Shown: piece after piece, positions 17,511-26,338 of the stretch | Layout of the letters: every line of letters begins with the position of its first letter | How positions within the stretch are numbered: position 1 is the first letter of the stretch | NCBI GenBank assembly: GCA_016199985.1 | Contig: JACQFQ010000037.1 | Coordinates: 186,001-250,000 of the forward strand | Direction of reading: 5' to 3' | Source: Verrucomicrobiota bacterium | GTDB taxonomy: Bacteria > Verrucomicrobiota > Verrucomicrobiia > Limisphaerales > UBA11320 | Length of the DNA stretch: 64,000 nt | The notes under the pieces: model-generated | What the model was told of the DNA's origin: nothing | What the model saw: only the letters and a program-made list of their open reading frames with translations | The model's database searches: none | Made by a program: the position numbers and the translations under genes

Positions 17511-20500
17511 TCAGTTGCTGGCGGTCAGTGGTTTCTTCGACGCCCAAGTCACAGCGTTCCGAAGGAGTTGTTTATACGCTGGATGATCGTGCGAATCCCC
17601 GTCGTGGCCCAAGGTGATGTTCACGATGCGCGCCCGGGGATGCTTCGTGACCCACACCAGTGGATAAGACTTCCCCGTCGTCAAATTCTTCCCCGTTGCG
17701 AGGACTTCAATCGGAGTCGCCTCCGGATCCACTTCCATGTGGTAAAGCTCGTCCGACAGCCGGAACGTCGCGGGAACGCCCCCCATCAACGGATGGTTCC
17801 GCGCTGTCACCGACACTTCGAACTCGCCGTAGCGATCGTGGCTCTTCGCCCCGCCGCCCACGAGAATCTTGTTCCATTCCGGCCAGTCGTTCCAAATGTA
17901 CCAATTCCCCGGATGGATGAGCACCAATCCTTTCCCGGAGTCGGCGTAATCCAGAAGCGCCTTCCTCAGCTCGGGATCCTTCTGAGCCTGGTTCGCGCTC
18001 CAGCCGAGCACATCGATCTGTTTGAGCGCCGGGATGACGTCGTTGTATTTCTCGGTGTAGTTCACCGCGATGCCAGGGGAAGCCTTGAGCGTGGCGACGT
18101 CGGCGAGATTGAACCAACGGTTGAAGTCGTGCGAGCTGCCCCCGCCGACGAGCAAGGTTCGGATGCCCGCGCCCCATTCCATGGCCGCGGCGCGCGCGTC
18201 CGCCGTCGTGGGCTGGGACGGATCCCCAGCCTCGGCGGTCAAGGCCACGAAGGTCGGCGCCACCGCGTTGTCAAAGCTCTCGATCGTGACCTTCGCCAGC
18301 TCTCCCTTTTTCTTCAGGCGCTTGGTGAACCATCGCACTTGGGTTCCCTGCGGGACGAGGTCCTTGACCAGGGCGGATCCAGGCACCTCCGACATGCCAT
18401 TGTAGTCCGCGATCTCCTGGCCGTTCTTCAGCACCCACTCCTCGCGCTGCCCGTCGGCGAACGCGACCGTCACCTTCGCGGCGGGCAGGCCCTGGTTCTC
18501 GCCGCAACACGGATACCCCCATCCCGCGACGCCGCCCAGGAAGTGAAGGCGGTCCGCGGTCACTCCCGCCGCCGGGATCTCGACCTTGGCAGGGAGCGTC
18601 TTCGCGAACCCGAAGCCCCCCTTGAGCACAATCAGGTTCTTCCCGCCCGGCCCGCGCGCGGGCGAAACGACCTCGAAGGGCACTGCCCCGGCCTGAATCA
18701 TCCCGAATCGCTTGAAGTGGAGAGATTCGCCGGTCTGATTGACGCTATTGTAGATCCCTTTCGAGCTATCGGCGGTGAACGCCCCTCGCAGATCGAGAAC
18801 GCGATAATGAGCGTCGCCGGCCGTGATGAAGCTGAGAAGATTTCGCAACCCCGCCGCGCCCAGCGCCTCGAAGCCCTCAGGCATCAAGGAGCGGCCCGTG
18901 TTCCGCTGGGAACGGATCTGGTCCCGCTTCAGTTCCATCTCGCCCGCCGCGCTCTTAATGAACACCGAGGCCCGATTCTCGCGCCCGATCACTCCGTCAT
19001 AGTTCTCCCCGTCGTTCGTTTCGAAATTCCAAGCCGCGAAGCTTGGGTCCACTTCGCGGTTGGGATCGAGAATATGCACCAGCAGCTCCGCGGCGCCATG
19101 CGCCCCCATGCCGGTGAGCGTCGGGCCGACATCCTTGCCCTCATCGTTGAACCGATGGCAGCCCGCGCAATTCTGCGTGAACAGCTGATGTCCGGCTTTC
19201 GCGTCGCCGGCCTGGGTGACCTCAGGGGTCAGCCTGGCGATCAGGCTCTGCTTCTCCTTCGCCTCCGGACCGCGGATCTGTTCGATCACGACCGCGGCCC
19301 GTTTCGCGACCTCCGCGTCGGGATGATAACGAAGCCGATGCATATTCGCCGGTCCCAGCGCCGTCGCCGGCGCCTTCCCGGACGCCAGCGCCTCCAGCAA
19401 GGCCATCGAGGAATCACTCCGCTTCAGCAGCTGATCGAAGGCCTCGGACTGAAGCGCCGCGGGCAGCGTCGCGAACTTGTTCACAACATCGCGCGTCACC
19501 GAAGGATCGTTCAGGTCGCTGAGAGCTTTGAGAGCATGGCTCTGCAGGGCCGCGGAATCCTGCGATCCCAGCACGCCCAAAACGGCGGGGAGAATGTCGG
19601 TGCTCGATTGGCGAACGCTCAGCAGGCCGGAAATCGCCTGCTTCCGGAAAACCTCTGATTGCCGGGAGTCTCGCAGCCGCGCGAGAAGCTCCACCGCCGA
19701 GCGATTCACGGCCGTCGCCAGCGAACCCCCGGTGTCCCATCTCGATATCAAGGGCAACGCCGCCAGTCGCAATCCGGCGTCGTCCGAGGCGAGCAGCCTG
19801 GTCAGCGCTTGCTGGACCGCGTCGGTCCACGGAGGAGCAGGCGTCGACTTCCCCGCGGTGGCGAGGCTTTCCAGAACCACGCGCTGGAGAGCGGGGTGTC
19901 CGCCGGGAGCGCCGACGGCGGTGATCAGGTCCGCGAACCCCTCAGGCTTCCCGGAGGTCGCCACCAACGCGCCCATGGCCGAGACGAGCCGCGACAGCCC
20001 ATCCGGCCGCGGAGCCTCCAGCGCGGCCTTCAAGACCGCCACGGGCTTCGAGGCGGCGGCCCCTTGCGCGGCGGCTTCGAGCCAGGGGTCGGACAAGGAG
20101 GGATACATCGCCACGAGATCCTTCGCGATCGACGCTCCCGCGTTCATCTGGCTGAGAGCGATCAGGGCCTGCAAGCGAACCGCGGGCGAACCCTGGGCGG
20201 CGGCTTCGGACACCGCGGCTTGCAGAGCCGGGCTCGATGCTTTTCCGTCGGCGCGCTGCGCCACGATTCTCAAGCCTGTCTTGCGAACGCCGTCCTCGGG
20301 ATTGCGAAGCGCGGAGATCAGGGATTCCTCCGCCAGCGAGCCCGCCTGTTCGGCCAGCCAGAGCGCATGAATGCGCGTCGCGGCATTGGCGAGCTGAGGG
20401 TCGCCGGCAAGCGCCGCGATCTGCGGCGCCGGGTTTTCGGTGAGCAAACGATGAGCGTTCATCCGCACCGCGCGATTGGGATGCTCCAGCGCCGCGACCC

Positions 20501-22610
20501 ATTCCGCAGCCTGGCCCGCCGCCAGCGAAGCCGCCGGCAAGCGCCGGGCATCGCGATGATTCACTCTCCACACGCGGCCGAAGTAGTGATCCCGATCCGG
20601 CCGCACCGCGGCGTTCACGTTGTTGTGCGCCGGGCCGCGGGTGTCGTTGTGGATGACCGCCTGGTTGTAGAAATCGAGAAGGTAGAGCGCGCCGTCGGGG
20701 CCGATCCGGGTTTCAATGGGACGAAACCACAGATCGTGGGATCCGATGAACTCCTCCGTGCGAAGCTTCGATCCCTGATAGCCAGAGCCCGACTTCGCGA
20801 TGGATTCGTGATGGATGATGTTGATGGTGGGCTCGGTCGTGAAGTAGTGGCCGTTGTACGCCGAGGGCCAAGACCCTCCTCCGTAGATCGCCGCGCCCGC
20901 CGCCGCGGTGAAACTGCCCACCCAATCGATCTGCACGTAGGCCATCTGCTCCGACTTCATGAGAGGGTACGACTTCGGGCTCCGGATCACGACCTGGTAG
21001 CTGGGGACCTTCGCGCCCGCCACGCGGGACAGGACGTTCTCTGGCATGAGCACCGTCATGAGCAGGTCGCCGCTGGTCGGCTGCGTGAAGAACAGGTCTC
21101 CATCCCACGAAAAATCGAGGCCCCATGTGTTTCCACCCTTGGATGAGTACTGCTCGAAGGCCGAGCCATCGGGACGGAATCGCACCACGCCCGACCCAAT
21201 GCGGCCGAAGGTCTTTGATCCGTCCGGACTCTTCACATCGCCCGCGCTGTAGCCATGCGTGGCGTAGATCCATCCGTCCATGCCCCAGCGAAGATTGTTG
21301 ATGACGGCATGAGTGTCGCCGTTGCCCAGGCCGCTGTACAGCTTCACAACCTCGTCCGCCTTGCCGTCGTGGTCTCGGTCGCGAATCCAGAAGATGTCGG
21401 GCGCGGCGGACGCGATCACGCCGTCGCGATAAAAGACGAAGCCGGTCACCAGCTCCAATCCCTCGAACCACACGTCCTTCTTGTCCATTTTGCCGTCGCC
21501 GTTGCTGTCGCTGAGAATGCTGATGCGATCGCGCGCCGGGCGATCCTGAATCCCCGATCGACTGACGAGGCCGCCATGGTCCTTCCACTCCTGCCCCGCC
21601 ATGTTGGGCCGGATCCCGCGACGTCCGTTCGGATACTCCGGCGTTTCAGCAATCCACAGCCGACCCTGGGGATCCCAATCGATGGCGATGGGCTTGGTGA
21701 TGAGGGGCTCCGACGCCACGAGATCGATCGTGAACTCCGGATGGACCTCCAACTTCTGCGAAGCCCGCCCGGGCGCCGTGGGTCCGCCCTCCGGGTAGCG
21801 GAGGCTGGCCAGTTCCTCGGGCCGGCAGAGCGAGTCCACGGGACGATGCGCGGACCAGGCGATGCCGCGCAGGAGGACGGCGCGGTAATGAGGCATCTGA
21901 AAGGACGGAAACTTGTGGCCAGGGATCGAGACGAAGGCGCGATAAGGAACGCCGCCTTCAAGCGTTCGCTCATAGGTCCACATCTGAGGCGCGGTCTCGT
22001 AGATGTGAGGGTAAGCGCGGCCTTCTTTCGTGTTTCGCCTATCCGGGATCCATGTCGAAGCGAGGATCTTCGCCTCCGGCATCATGTGCAGATCCCAGTA
22101 GAGCTCGTCATCCAGGTCAAAATTCGAGCACCCCGCCGTGATTTCGTGCTCGGAGTTCAGGTAGTAGAAGGAGATGGGCCCTTCGAACCACTTGGAGCGT
22201 CCATGCTCCCAGGCGCCGCCGATGACGGTCTTGAACCATTGCGCGTTCGTGCCGCAAACCGCGTCGTGCAAGCACACGATCCCGCCGCCGCGCTTCAGGA
22301 AGGCCTCGAGATGCTCTCGGTCCGCTCCGGCGATGGAACCCGCCTCGGCGGCGAACATCACAAGAACGTCGGTCCGCGCCAGCTCTTCGCCGGTCGGGAA
22401 TTCCATTCCGCCGCGAACGCGCGCCCCACGGTGGGTGAGCAACTCGGTGAACTCGCCGACGAATCGCGGGTGATCGTGCAGGCCGTTGCTGGCGGGACCG
22501 TGGGTCTTCACGCCGCCACGGAGGAAGATCCGCAAAGGGTCGGCGGCGAAGGCGGGTGAAAACAACGCGAACCCGGCGGTCCAGAGTGCGAGAAGGTAGG
22601 CAAATCTCAT
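17511..22610 (-). CDS. PVC-type megaprotein: ThuA, propeller dehydrogenase-like, HEAT, CxxCH cytochrome, ThuA
   Basis: 1,699 residues with a signal peptide (MRFAYLLALWTAGFALFSPAFAA). Order: ThuA-like domain ~25-260 (GIVCLHDAVCGTNAQWF); PVC-type membrane-bound dehydrogenase-like beta-propeller ~280-690 (FTIDLVASEPLITKPIAIDWDP, GRLWIAETPEYP, DRDHDGKADE); HEAT-like repeats ~690-1120; a cytochrome c-like heme domain with CAGCH at 1148-1152 and the family tail around LLVHILDPNREVDP; a beta-sandwich region ~1265-1470; and a second ThuA-like domain ~1482-1695 (GKGLVLIHPGNWYIWNDWPEW, HPLMGGVPATF). ThuA proteins take part in trehalose utilisation through 3-keto-disaccharide chemistry, and the propeller resembles sugar dehydrogenases. 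Periplasmic sugar oxidation with electrons passed to the heme is a reasonable guess, not shown. It lies between the C45 hydrolase and NagX-like genes on the same strand. Confidence 0.88.
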   Translation of the reverse strand: MRFAYLLALWTAGFALFSPAFAADPLRIFLRGGVKTHGPASNGLHDHPRFVGEFTELLTHRGARVRGGMEFPTGEELARTDVLVMFAAEAGSIAGADREHLEAFLKRGGGIVCLHDAVCGTNAQWFKTVIGGAWEHGRSKWFEGPISFYYLNSEHEITAGCSNFDLDDELYWDLHMMPEAKILASTWIPDRRNTKEGRAYPHIYETAPQMWTYERTLEGGVPYRAFVSIPGHKFPSFQMPHYRAVLLRGIAWSAHRPVDSLCRPEELASLRYPEGGPTAPGRASQKLEVHPEFTIDLVASEPLITKPIAIDWDPQGRLWIAETPEYPNGRRGIRPNMAGQEWKDHGGLVSRSGIQDRPARDRISILSDSNGDGKMDKKDVWFEGLELVTGFVFYRDGVIASAAPDIFWIRDRDHDGKADEVVKLYSGLGNGDTHAVINNLRWGMDGWIYATHGYSAGDVKSPDGSKTFGRIGSGVVRFRPDGSAFEQYSSKGGNTWGLDFSWDGDLFFTQPTSGDLLMTVLMPENVLSRVAGAKVPSYQVVIRSPKSYPLMKSEQMAYVQIDWVGSFTAAAGAAIYGGGSWPSAYNGHYFTTEPTINIIHHESIAKSGSGYQGSKLRTEEFIGSHDLWFRPIETRIGPDGALYLLDFYNQAVIHNDTRGPAHNNVNAAVRPDRDHYFGRVWRVNHRDARRLPAASLAAGQAAEWVAALEHPNRAVRMNAHRLLTENPAPQIAALAGDPQLANAATRIHALWLAEQAGSLAEESLISALRNPEDGVRKTGLRIVAQRADGKASSPALQAAVSEAAAQGSPAVRLQALIALSQMNAGASIAKDLVAMYPSLSDPWLEAAAQGAAASKPVAVLKAALEAPRPDGLSRLVSAMGALVATSGKPEGFADLITAVGAPGGHPALQRVVLESLATAGKSTPAPPWTDAVQQALTRLLASDDAGLRLAALPLISRWDTGGSLATAVNRSAVELLARLRDSRQSEVFRKQAISGLLSVRQSSTDILPAVLGVLGSQDSAALQSHALKALSDLNDPSVTRDVVNKFATLPAALQSEAFDQLLKRSDSSMALLEALASGKAPATALGPANMHRLRYHPDAEVAKRAAVVIEQIRGPEAKEKQSLIARLTPEVTQAGDAKAGHQLFTQNCAGCHRFNDEGKDVGPTLTGMGAHGAAELLVHILDPNREVDPSFAAWNFETNDGENYDGVIGRENRASVFIKSAAGEMELKRDQIRSQRNTGRSLMPEGFEALGAAGLRNLLSFITAGDAHYRVLDLRGAFTADSSKGIYNSVNQTGESLHFKRFGMIQAGAVPFEVVSPARGPGGKNLIVLKGGFGFAKTLPAKVEIPAAGVTADRLHFLGGVAGWGYPCCGENQGLPAAKVTVAFADGQREEWVLKNGQEIADYNGMSEVPGSALVKDLVPQGTQVRWFTKRLKKKGELAKVTIESFDNAVAPTFVALTAEAGDPSQPTTADARAAAMEWGAGIRTLLVGGGSSHDFNRWFNLADVATLKASPGIAVNYTEKYNDVIPALKQIDVLGWSANQAQKDPELRKALLDYADSGKGLVLIHPGNWYIWNDWPEWNKILVGGGAKSHDRYGEFEVSVTARNHPLMGGVPATFRLSDELYHMEVDPEATPIEVLATGKNLTTGKSYPLVWVTKHPRARIVNITLGHDGDSHDHPAYKQLLRNAVTWASKKPLTASN

Positions 22611-22667
22611 AGAAATGTGTTACGAGCGAATGTAGTGAGGCGGCCGCTGTAGCCAAGGGAATATTCG

Positions 22668-24089
22668 TTACTCTCCGGATTGGAAGTCCGCCCACGGCTC
22701 GCTCGGACGATCGCTGAGCACGCCTTTCATCCAGTCGAATTGAGGGTGCGCCCGCAGAAAACGATCCGCGTTGAACGCGCGCCCGCACGCGGAACCCCAC
22801 CGCGCCGCAAAGGACATGTTTGAAGCCATCCGCGCGTCGACAACCTTGGCGTCCAATGTGCCTGCGCAGCCGAACGGAACGCCAGGCCAGGGACCAGCCG
22901 GCTCCCGATCCAGCTCGAAGTGACCGCACAACGTTCGCCCATCCGGCGCGACACGGCCCAGGTAGCTGTCATAGTGGTCGGCCTCGAAGGCCTTGGCCCG
23001 GGACAGATCGATCTTGCCCTTGGATTCACGCATGAGCTGCTTCCACCGCACACGACGGGCCACGCTGGACGCCCGAATATCGGTTTCATGCGCCGAGGTC
23101 TCGAATCGAAGTATCTTCGGATCCTCAGCCACATTCGATCCGATGAAGAAGCCGTCGCGGGTGCGCTCGAAGCCGACATACTTGAGGCCCAGCTCGAGTC
23201 GCGCGATCTCCTTGGTTCGAATGCTGCCGACCAGCCAGGCGTTCGCGTAGCCGCCATTGTTGCCGCGCTTCATGATGTCGCACCACTCGTCGATCGTCGT
23301 CGCGTCCTGCGTCGCCCGGCGCATTCGGGTGAACTCGGGAACGCCGTTCGGATCGAAACCTTCAAAGCCGCCGATCGTCGTTTCGGCGCCGACCAATCCG
23401 GCGTCGGTGATGAAAAAGTCCATTCCGCTGTGGATCCATCCGGCGCACGCCTGCCAGAGGATCCGTCGTCCGTGATCGGGAACGATGTCCGCAATGACGT
23501 TGGGAAGCACATCGGCGTAACCGGACATCGTGTTGTGGCCGAGAACGACGTTGCCATCGCGGGTCATGCTCCCGGTTGCGATGAACGCGCTGCAGGACTC
23601 CTTCACGGGATGCGCCGGGCCGCGCTCTTCCTTCATCTTCCTCTCCTCGGTGGGCCACCAATAACCCGCGAGCTCAATGATGCCGTTGTACGCGATGATC
23701 TCGTCGCGCGTCACCGTCAGGCCTTTCGCCCGAAGCCCGGCGGCGATGCCTTCCATCTCGGCAAGGTTCTCTCCGTCGATTTTGGACGCGAACATCCTGG
23801 CCGACTTCTCCACCAGCCAGGGCCAGGTCATGGCGGATTGGTATTCCCAGCCCACCTTGACCTTCCGCAGCCCTTGCGCGATCTCCGACGCGAGAAGGTA
23901 GCCATGCTGAAACCCGCGAGCCCTGGCGTCGCCTTCCATGTGAAGATAGACCCATCCCTTCCGCTCGAAACGCCGGGCCTTTTGGAGCCATCCCGTCTGC
24001 TCGGACGTGAGCGGAGTCTCCGCCGCGGGCGTGGCGGCGACAGTCAGGGCGAGTGCGAGAAATACGAGGAGGCAAGCGCGACGGTTCAT
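22668..24089 (-). CDS. C45-family autoproteolytic acyltransferase/hydrolase
   Basis: A 473-residue exported N-terminal-nucleophile hydrolase. ATG 24089 gives the signal peptide MNRRACLLVFLALALTVAA; the frame is open 57 codons further, but that extension is Arg-rich and overlaps the divergent promoter region. The key motif is ESCSAFIATGSMTRDGNVV with GHN following: in this family (penicillin acyltransferase and phospholipase-B-like relatives) the chain is self-cleaved before the Cys, here Cys166, which becomes the catalytic residue. FERKGWVYLHMEGDARARGFQHG at the front is typical of the PLB-like branch, and WCDIMKRGNNGGYANAWLVG of the large subunit. It hydrolyses an amide or ester bond; the substrate is unknown. 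First gene of a leftward operon with the ThuA-cytochrome protein, 57 bp apart. Confidence 0.87.
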   Translation of the reverse strand: MNRRACLLVFLALALTVAATPAAETPLTSEQTGWLQKARRFERKGWVYLHMEGDARARGFQHGYLLASEIAQGLRKVKVGWEYQSAMTWPWLVEKSARMFASKIDGENLAEMEGIAAGLRAKGLTVTRDEIIAYNGIIELAGYWWPTEERKMKEERGPAHPVKESCSAFIATGSMTRDGNVVLGHNTMSGYADVLPNVIADIVPDHGRRILWQACAGWIHSGMDFFITDAGLVGAETTIGGFEGFDPNGVPEFTRMRRATQDATTIDEWCDIMKRGNNGGYANAWLVGSIRTKEIARLELGLKYVGFERTRDGFFIGSNVAEDPKILRFETSAHETDIRASSVARRVRWKQLMRESKGKIDLSRAKAFEADHYDSYLGRVAPDGRTLCGHFELDREPAGPWPGVPFGCAGTLDAKVVDARMASNMSFAARWGSACGRAFNADRFLRAHPQFDWMKGVLSDRPSEPWADFQSGE

Positions 24090-24251
24090 GCGCTGGGTGC
24101 ATAACAGGAGGAGCGGCGACTGGCAACGCCGGCCTGGGCGGAGATCCGCGCGCGAGCCATCCCGAGGTTGAGGGTCGCGGAAGGGGAAAGCGCGGGAGCG
24201 CGCGAACAAAAACCTTTCCTTGAATCCTCCCTCGACTCGGCGTGTCATGGT

Positions 24252-24256
24252 GGAGG
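24252..24256 (+). promoter_or_regulatory. Shine-Dalgarno GGAGG deciding the PSD1 start
   Basis: GGAGG lies 6 bp before ATG 24263 and fixes that start over the in-frame GTG at 24242. It is one of the few good ribosome binding sites in the window. Confidence 0.7.
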
Positions 24257-24262
24257 TCAATC

Positions 24263-26338
24263 ATGCATGGACACCGCACAACCCGCCCGGTCGGCGAGCG
24301 CAAGCACGCGTCTCGTCTGGCGACGCGGATTCTCTTCGCCGGCGCTCTCCTGCTGACGGGCCTGCTCCACGGCTCCGCCGAAGAGCCCGCCGAGGCGCTC
24401 TGGACTTCCCACATCGAGCCGCTCCTGAAAGAACATTGCGCCGAGTGCCACAATCCCACCCGCAGCAAAAGCGGCCTGGATCTGAGTTCCCTGCAGACGA
24501 TCCTCCGGGGCGGCGAACGCGGCAGCGCCGTCCTGCCGGGCCGGCCCGAGGATAGCAACCTCTACAAATTCCTGGTGTCGGAGGCTGATCCCCATATGCC
24601 GCCAGGAAAGAGAAAGCCGCTCACTCCGGAGGAGATGGAACTCCTGAAGACCTGGATCCGCCGCATTCCCGTCGCCAGCCCCGTTTCAACCCCTGCGACC
24701 GCGACCGAGTCGCTCAAGCCTTCAAAGCCGGATCCGTCTCGAGCCATCGCCTGGAAGCCCTCGAACAATATGCCGCCGTCGGCGGTGGTCGACCGCTACC
24801 TTCAGCTCGCGTGGAAGCGGGACCGTCTTCAGCCCGCGAAGGCAATCGACGACGCCGGCTTCGCCCGACGGGTCTATCTCGACATCGCCGGAAGGATCCC
24901 CACGGGGGAGGAGCTCGCGGCGTTCTTGAAATCGCGCTCGTCCGGGCGCCGAGCCGAGCTCGTGGACGCGTTGCTGTCGCGGTCCGAGTTTCCACGTCAC
25001 ATGCGCGAAATATGGGACGTGGCGTTGATGGGCCGGGGAGGCGAGCGGATGGAAAAGGCGAGGGAGGAGGCGCGCTGGTTCGATTTTCTGGAGCGATCGT
25101 TCCGGGAGAATCGTCCGTGGAACGACGTGCTGCGCGACTGCCTCACGGCCCGGCCTTCGCGTCCGGAGGACCGCGGCTCCGTTTGGTACCTGTACGAGCG
25201 CACGAATCACTCCCAGGCGATCGCCGAGGCGGTGGCGCCCATCGTCTACGGCGTCCAGGTCAAATGCGCTCAATGCCACGACCATATGATCGCGCGGGAG
25301 ATCAAGCAGGCTCACTACTGGGGGCTCGCGGCCGCGTTCATGCGGAGCAAGAACGTCGAAACGCCCGAAGGGCCCGCGCTTTCGGAGTCCGCCATCGGCG
25401 GTTTTGTGAGCTTCGCCAACCTCAAGAAGGAGTCGCAGCCCGCGACGCTCGCCTTCTTCAACGGTCGCCGCGTCCACGAGACCTGGCCGGGGGAAGGAGA
25501 GAAGGAGCAGGACGGGCCGGAGAAGTACCGGATCGCCCCGGGCGACCAGAAGAGCAAGGCAGCCAAAGCCGCGGTGCCTCGCTTCTCGCGTCGCGAAGCG
25601 TTCGCGGAATCCGCGACCCGCGACAATCCCCTGCTGGCTCGCGCCACCGTCAATCGCATGTGGGCTCTTCTCTTCGGACGCGGACTCGTCCACCCCGTTG
25701 ACCTGATGGACTCGAAGCATCCGTGCAGCCACCCCGAGTTGCTCGACTGGCTGGCGGAAGACTTCGCCAGCCACGGCCATGACATGAAGCGGCTCATCCG
25801 GGTCCTCTGCGGAACGCGCGCCTACCAGCTGGACTCGAAGCTCGATGTCGCGGCCGCGTCCTCAAAGAAGGGAACAAGCGGGCCGCCGCGCCAGCCCGAC
25901 ACGTTCTCTCGCGCGATCCCTCGCCCGCTTTCCGCGGAGCAGCTCTTTGATTCCATGTGGCAGGCCACGGGAGGTTCGGACGCGACCCGAGGCGGCCGCT
26001 CGCGCGCGGAGATCCGACGCGCCTTCACCGCCCAGTTCCCGGACGTCTTCGCGGCCGAGTACCAAGCCACCCTGCACCAGGCGATGTTCCTCGCCAATTC
26101 TCCGATCTTCGACACGATCACCGCGAAGGCGCCAGGGACCCTGATGGAGCGGATGACTCAAGAAGCGGATCCCGCCGCGCGGGTTCGGGTCGCGTTTCAG
26201 GGTCTCTTTCACCGGCAGCCCGAGGCGGATGAGCTCCGCGAATGCGCAAGATATCTCGCGGCGCGGCCGATCGACGCGGGCGCGCGGCAGCTCGAGTGGG
26301 CTTTGCTGACGAGCGCGGAGTTTCAACTGAACCATTGA
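24263..26338 (+). CDS. PSCyt1-DUF1549-DUF1553 (PSD1) cytochrome protein (pair 2)
   Basis: 691 residues, exported: the signal segment is ILFAGALLLTGLLHGSA. The N-terminal PSCyt1 domain has CAECH at 59-63 as a heme-binding motif, with LKEHCAECHNPTRSKSGLDL and DPHMPPGKRKPLTPEE, the usual Met-containing distal segment. DUF1549 follows from ~145 (VYLDIAGRIPTGEELAAF) with a second CxxCH, CAQCH, at 335-339, then DUF1553 (DNPLLARATVNRMWALLFGRGLVHPVD). The DUF1549 part is shorter than in pairs 1 and 3, and DLTGLPP is replaced by DIAGRIPT, so this belongs to a different subfamily. Its TGA overlaps the ATG of the DUF1501 gene as TGATG, indicating translational coupling. It is divergent from the C45 operon. 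Confidence 0.92.
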   Translation: MHGHRTTRPVGERKHASRLATRILFAGALLLTGLLHGSAEEPAEALWTSHIEPLLKEHCAECHNPTRSKSGLDLSSLQTILRGGERGSAVLPGRPEDSNLYKFLVSEADPHMPPGKRKPLTPEEMELLKTWIRRIPVASPVSTPATATESLKPSKPDPSRAIAWKPSNNMPPSAVVDRYLQLAWKRDRLQPAKAIDDAGFARRVYLDIAGRIPTGEELAAFLKSRSSGRRAELVDALLSRSEFPRHMREIWDVALMGRGGERMEKAREEARWFDFLERSFRENRPWNDVLRDCLTARPSRPEDRGSVWYLYERTNHSQAIAEAVAPIVYGVQVKCAQCHDHMIAREIKQAHYWGLAAAFMRSKNVETPEGPALSESAIGGFVSFANLKKESQPATLAFFNGRRVHETWPGEGEKEQDGPEKYRIAPGDQKSKAAKAAVPRFSRREAFAESATRDNPLLARATVNRMWALLFGRGLVHPVDLMDSKHPCSHPELLDWLAEDFASHGHDMKRLIRVLCGTRAYQLDSKLDVAAASSKKGTSGPPRQPDTFSRAIPRPLSAEQLFDSMWQATGGSDATRGGRSRAEIRRAFTAQFPDVFAAEYQATLHQAMFLANSPIFDTITAKAPGTLMERMTQEADPAARVRVAFQGLFHRQPEADELRECARYLAARPIDAGARQLEWALLTSAEFQLNH

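Noticed and set aside
17472..19658. 728-residue plus-strand ORF
   Set aside because: Antisense to the ThuA-cytochrome protein; no recognisable domain.
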